DNA of 64,000 nucleotides. Source: DATKSS01 sp035468355 (GTDB lineage Bacteria; Chloroflexota; Dormibacteria; Dormibacterales; Dormibacteraceae). Under the pieces are notes generated by a model. That model was not told the DNA's origin. It was given only the letters and a program-made list of their open reading frames with translations, and searched no databases. The stretch lies in NCBI GenBank assembly GCA_035468355.1, contig DATITA010000012.1:19418-83417 (forward strand). The letters run 5' to 3'. Both the position numbers and the translations under genes were made by a program. The first letter of the stretch is position 1. Each line of letters begins with the position of its first letter. This document shows positions 63,174 to 64,000 of this stretch, piece by piece.

Positions 63174-63687
63174 CGAGCTGCTGCATGATCAGAGGAGGAG
63201 CGCCTATCTCACCCAGCTCTGCGACGGCGTCCTCGAATATGCGGTTCGCGTCGTCGAGCTCGTCGTTCTCGCGCATGTACTGGACCATGTGCAGGCGGGG
63301 GTGGGTGTAGCTGTTCCTCAGCAGGGCCTCCCAGGTCGTGGACGCAGCGAACCACTGGAAGGGCCGCTCGCCCAGCTCATCGCACAGGGCGATTAGCTCG
63401 ACGAGCAGCGTGTCCGAGCGCGCGGCAGCATCGGCGAGCGGGGTTCCGATGCCCGCGGCGACCTCAGCTTCGTTGAACTCGTCGACGTTCGCGGGAGGCG
63501 GTGTGTGCGGTCGCCCCTGCTGCGTCTCACGCAGCGCGTCGCGCAAGCGCTCGCGCCACATGCTCACGTGGAACAGCACCAGCGCGGCGGGCCAACCTCT
63601 TGGCGCGGTCTCCCGCTTCATCGCCTTGGCGACGAACTCCTGCTCGGCCCTGCGCTCGGACTCGAGCGCTTTACGCACTCCCTCCAC
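63163..63687 (-). CDS. DinB/ClbS-like helical protein
   Basis: A 174-residue protein resembling the DinB four-helix superfamily: PAALVLFHVSMWRERLRDAL in the N-terminal half and SYTHPRLHMVQYM, where H often binds metal, near residue 130. Such proteins are thiol transferases or of unknown role. GTG 63687 lies two bases after the next gene's stop, so the two are co-transcribed. Confidence 0.62.
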   Translation of the reverse strand: MEGVRKALESERRAEQEFVAKAMKRETAPRGWPAALVLFHVSMWRERLRDALRETQQGRPHTPPPANVDEFNEAEVAAGIGTPLADAAARSDTLLVELIALCDELGERPFQWFAASTTWEALLRNSYTHPRLHMVQYMRENDELDDANRIFEDAVAELGEIGAPPLIMQQLVKS

Positions 63688-63689
63688 GC

Positions 63690-64000
63690 TCAGGCCGGCG
63701 TCAGGTCAATCGTTTCGGCACCCTTGACGGAGAACGTGCTGGTCAAGCTGGGCCCCGGCTGGGCCCCGCCGATCAGCGTCTCGGTCATGGCAACGTCCGT
63801 GCTGCTGCTTTCGTGCGTCTTCACCACGCGGTGCACACCGGCGTCGATCCACGAGGTCACATCCGAAACGATCGTCCCTTTGATGCTGACACCCTGAAAG
63901 TTTCCGATCGGAAACATTGGCATGGGCGACGCGTTCGTTCCACCGGCCGGCTTCAAGGAACCGCCGCTGGTCGTGAAGTCGATGCTCGTCGTGCTCTTGG
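63690..64000 (-). CDS. partial hypothetical protein (N-terminus beyond window)
   Basis: The reading frame is open from the stop at 63690 to the window edge, so the gene continues upstream of base 64000 on the minus strand. The visible 103 residues are Ser/Thr-rich (KSTTSIDFTTSGGS, TSWIDAGVHRVVKTHES) with alternating polar strands, suggesting an exported beta-rich domain. I do not recognise a family. Confidence 0.55.
   Translation of the reverse strand, partial: KSTTSIDFTTSGGSLKPAGGTNASPMPMFPIGNFQGVSIKGTIVSDVTSWIDAGVHRVVKTHESSSTDVAMTETLIGGAQPGPSLTSTFSVKGAETIDLTPA

Overview
The window is a high-GC bacterial chromosome segment carrying about 57 intact protein genes plus two gene remnants. I saw no rRNA, tRNA, transposase or CRISPR array, and no gene-free stretch longer than about 210 bases. 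The mix suggests a lineage in or near Chloroflexota/Dormibacterota: a suf operon ordered sufR-C-B-D-Rieske-S-U, a Tad pilus locus, a full mre/PBP2/RodA block and many GTG/TTG starts. That placement is inference from gene order, not a computed assignment.

Layout. 1-9.3 kb: a membrane protein of unknown role; an acyltransferase flanked by the intact 3' end and a duplicated 3' end of sufT; the suf Fe-S assembly operon (minus strand) led by a SufR-type regulator; and a decayed S51 peptidase. 9.3-16 kb: an MFS transporter, a coiled-coil protein, a 76-bp tandem duplication, three C39-like peptidase paralogs and a lipid-linked oligosaccharide flippase. 16-25.4 kb: a class A penicillin-binding protein, trigger factor, ClpP, a stand-alone ClpX-type zinc finger, ClpX, a short-chain dehydrogenase and ValS. 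25.4-29.5 kb: four overlapping genes for complex-I-like membrane proteins with no catalytic subunits. 29.6-38 kb: mreB-mreC-mreD-PBP2-rodA-rplU-rpmA-obg-nadD-rsfS on one strand, mostly with overlapping stop and start codons. 38-49 kb: a Tad locus (MerR regulator, TadC, TadB, CpaB, two TadE-like proteins, TadG-like protein) ending in a 1628-residue protein that joins the TadA/CpaF motor ATPase to a class III nucleotidyl cyclase and an AAA/TPR module. 49-59.3 kb: a dense signalling cluster with a STAS protein, an RsbW-like kinase, a DHp-only protein, a REC-GGDEF protein, a REC-PP2C phosphatase, two large histidine kinases, a response regulator and a Ser/Thr kinase with a V4R-like C-terminus. 59.5-64 kb: a glycosyltransferase, a ThuA-oxidoreductase fusion, a second Gfo/Idh/MocA oxidoreductase, a DinB-like protein and a partial gene.

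How they work together. The most unusual part is 44-52.4 kb. There a partner-switching set (phosphatase, STAS antagonist, kinase), a split histidine-kinase pair and a degenerate-motif diguanylate cyclase precede, on the same strand, the cyclase-fused Tad motor. This suggests one signalling unit controlling a Tad secretion or pilus machine through partner switching, c-di-GMP and cAMP/cGMP. A second pattern runs through the whole window: at about a dozen genes a -10-like TANNNT hexamer sits 6-9 bases before the start codon, which predicts leaderless mRNAs.
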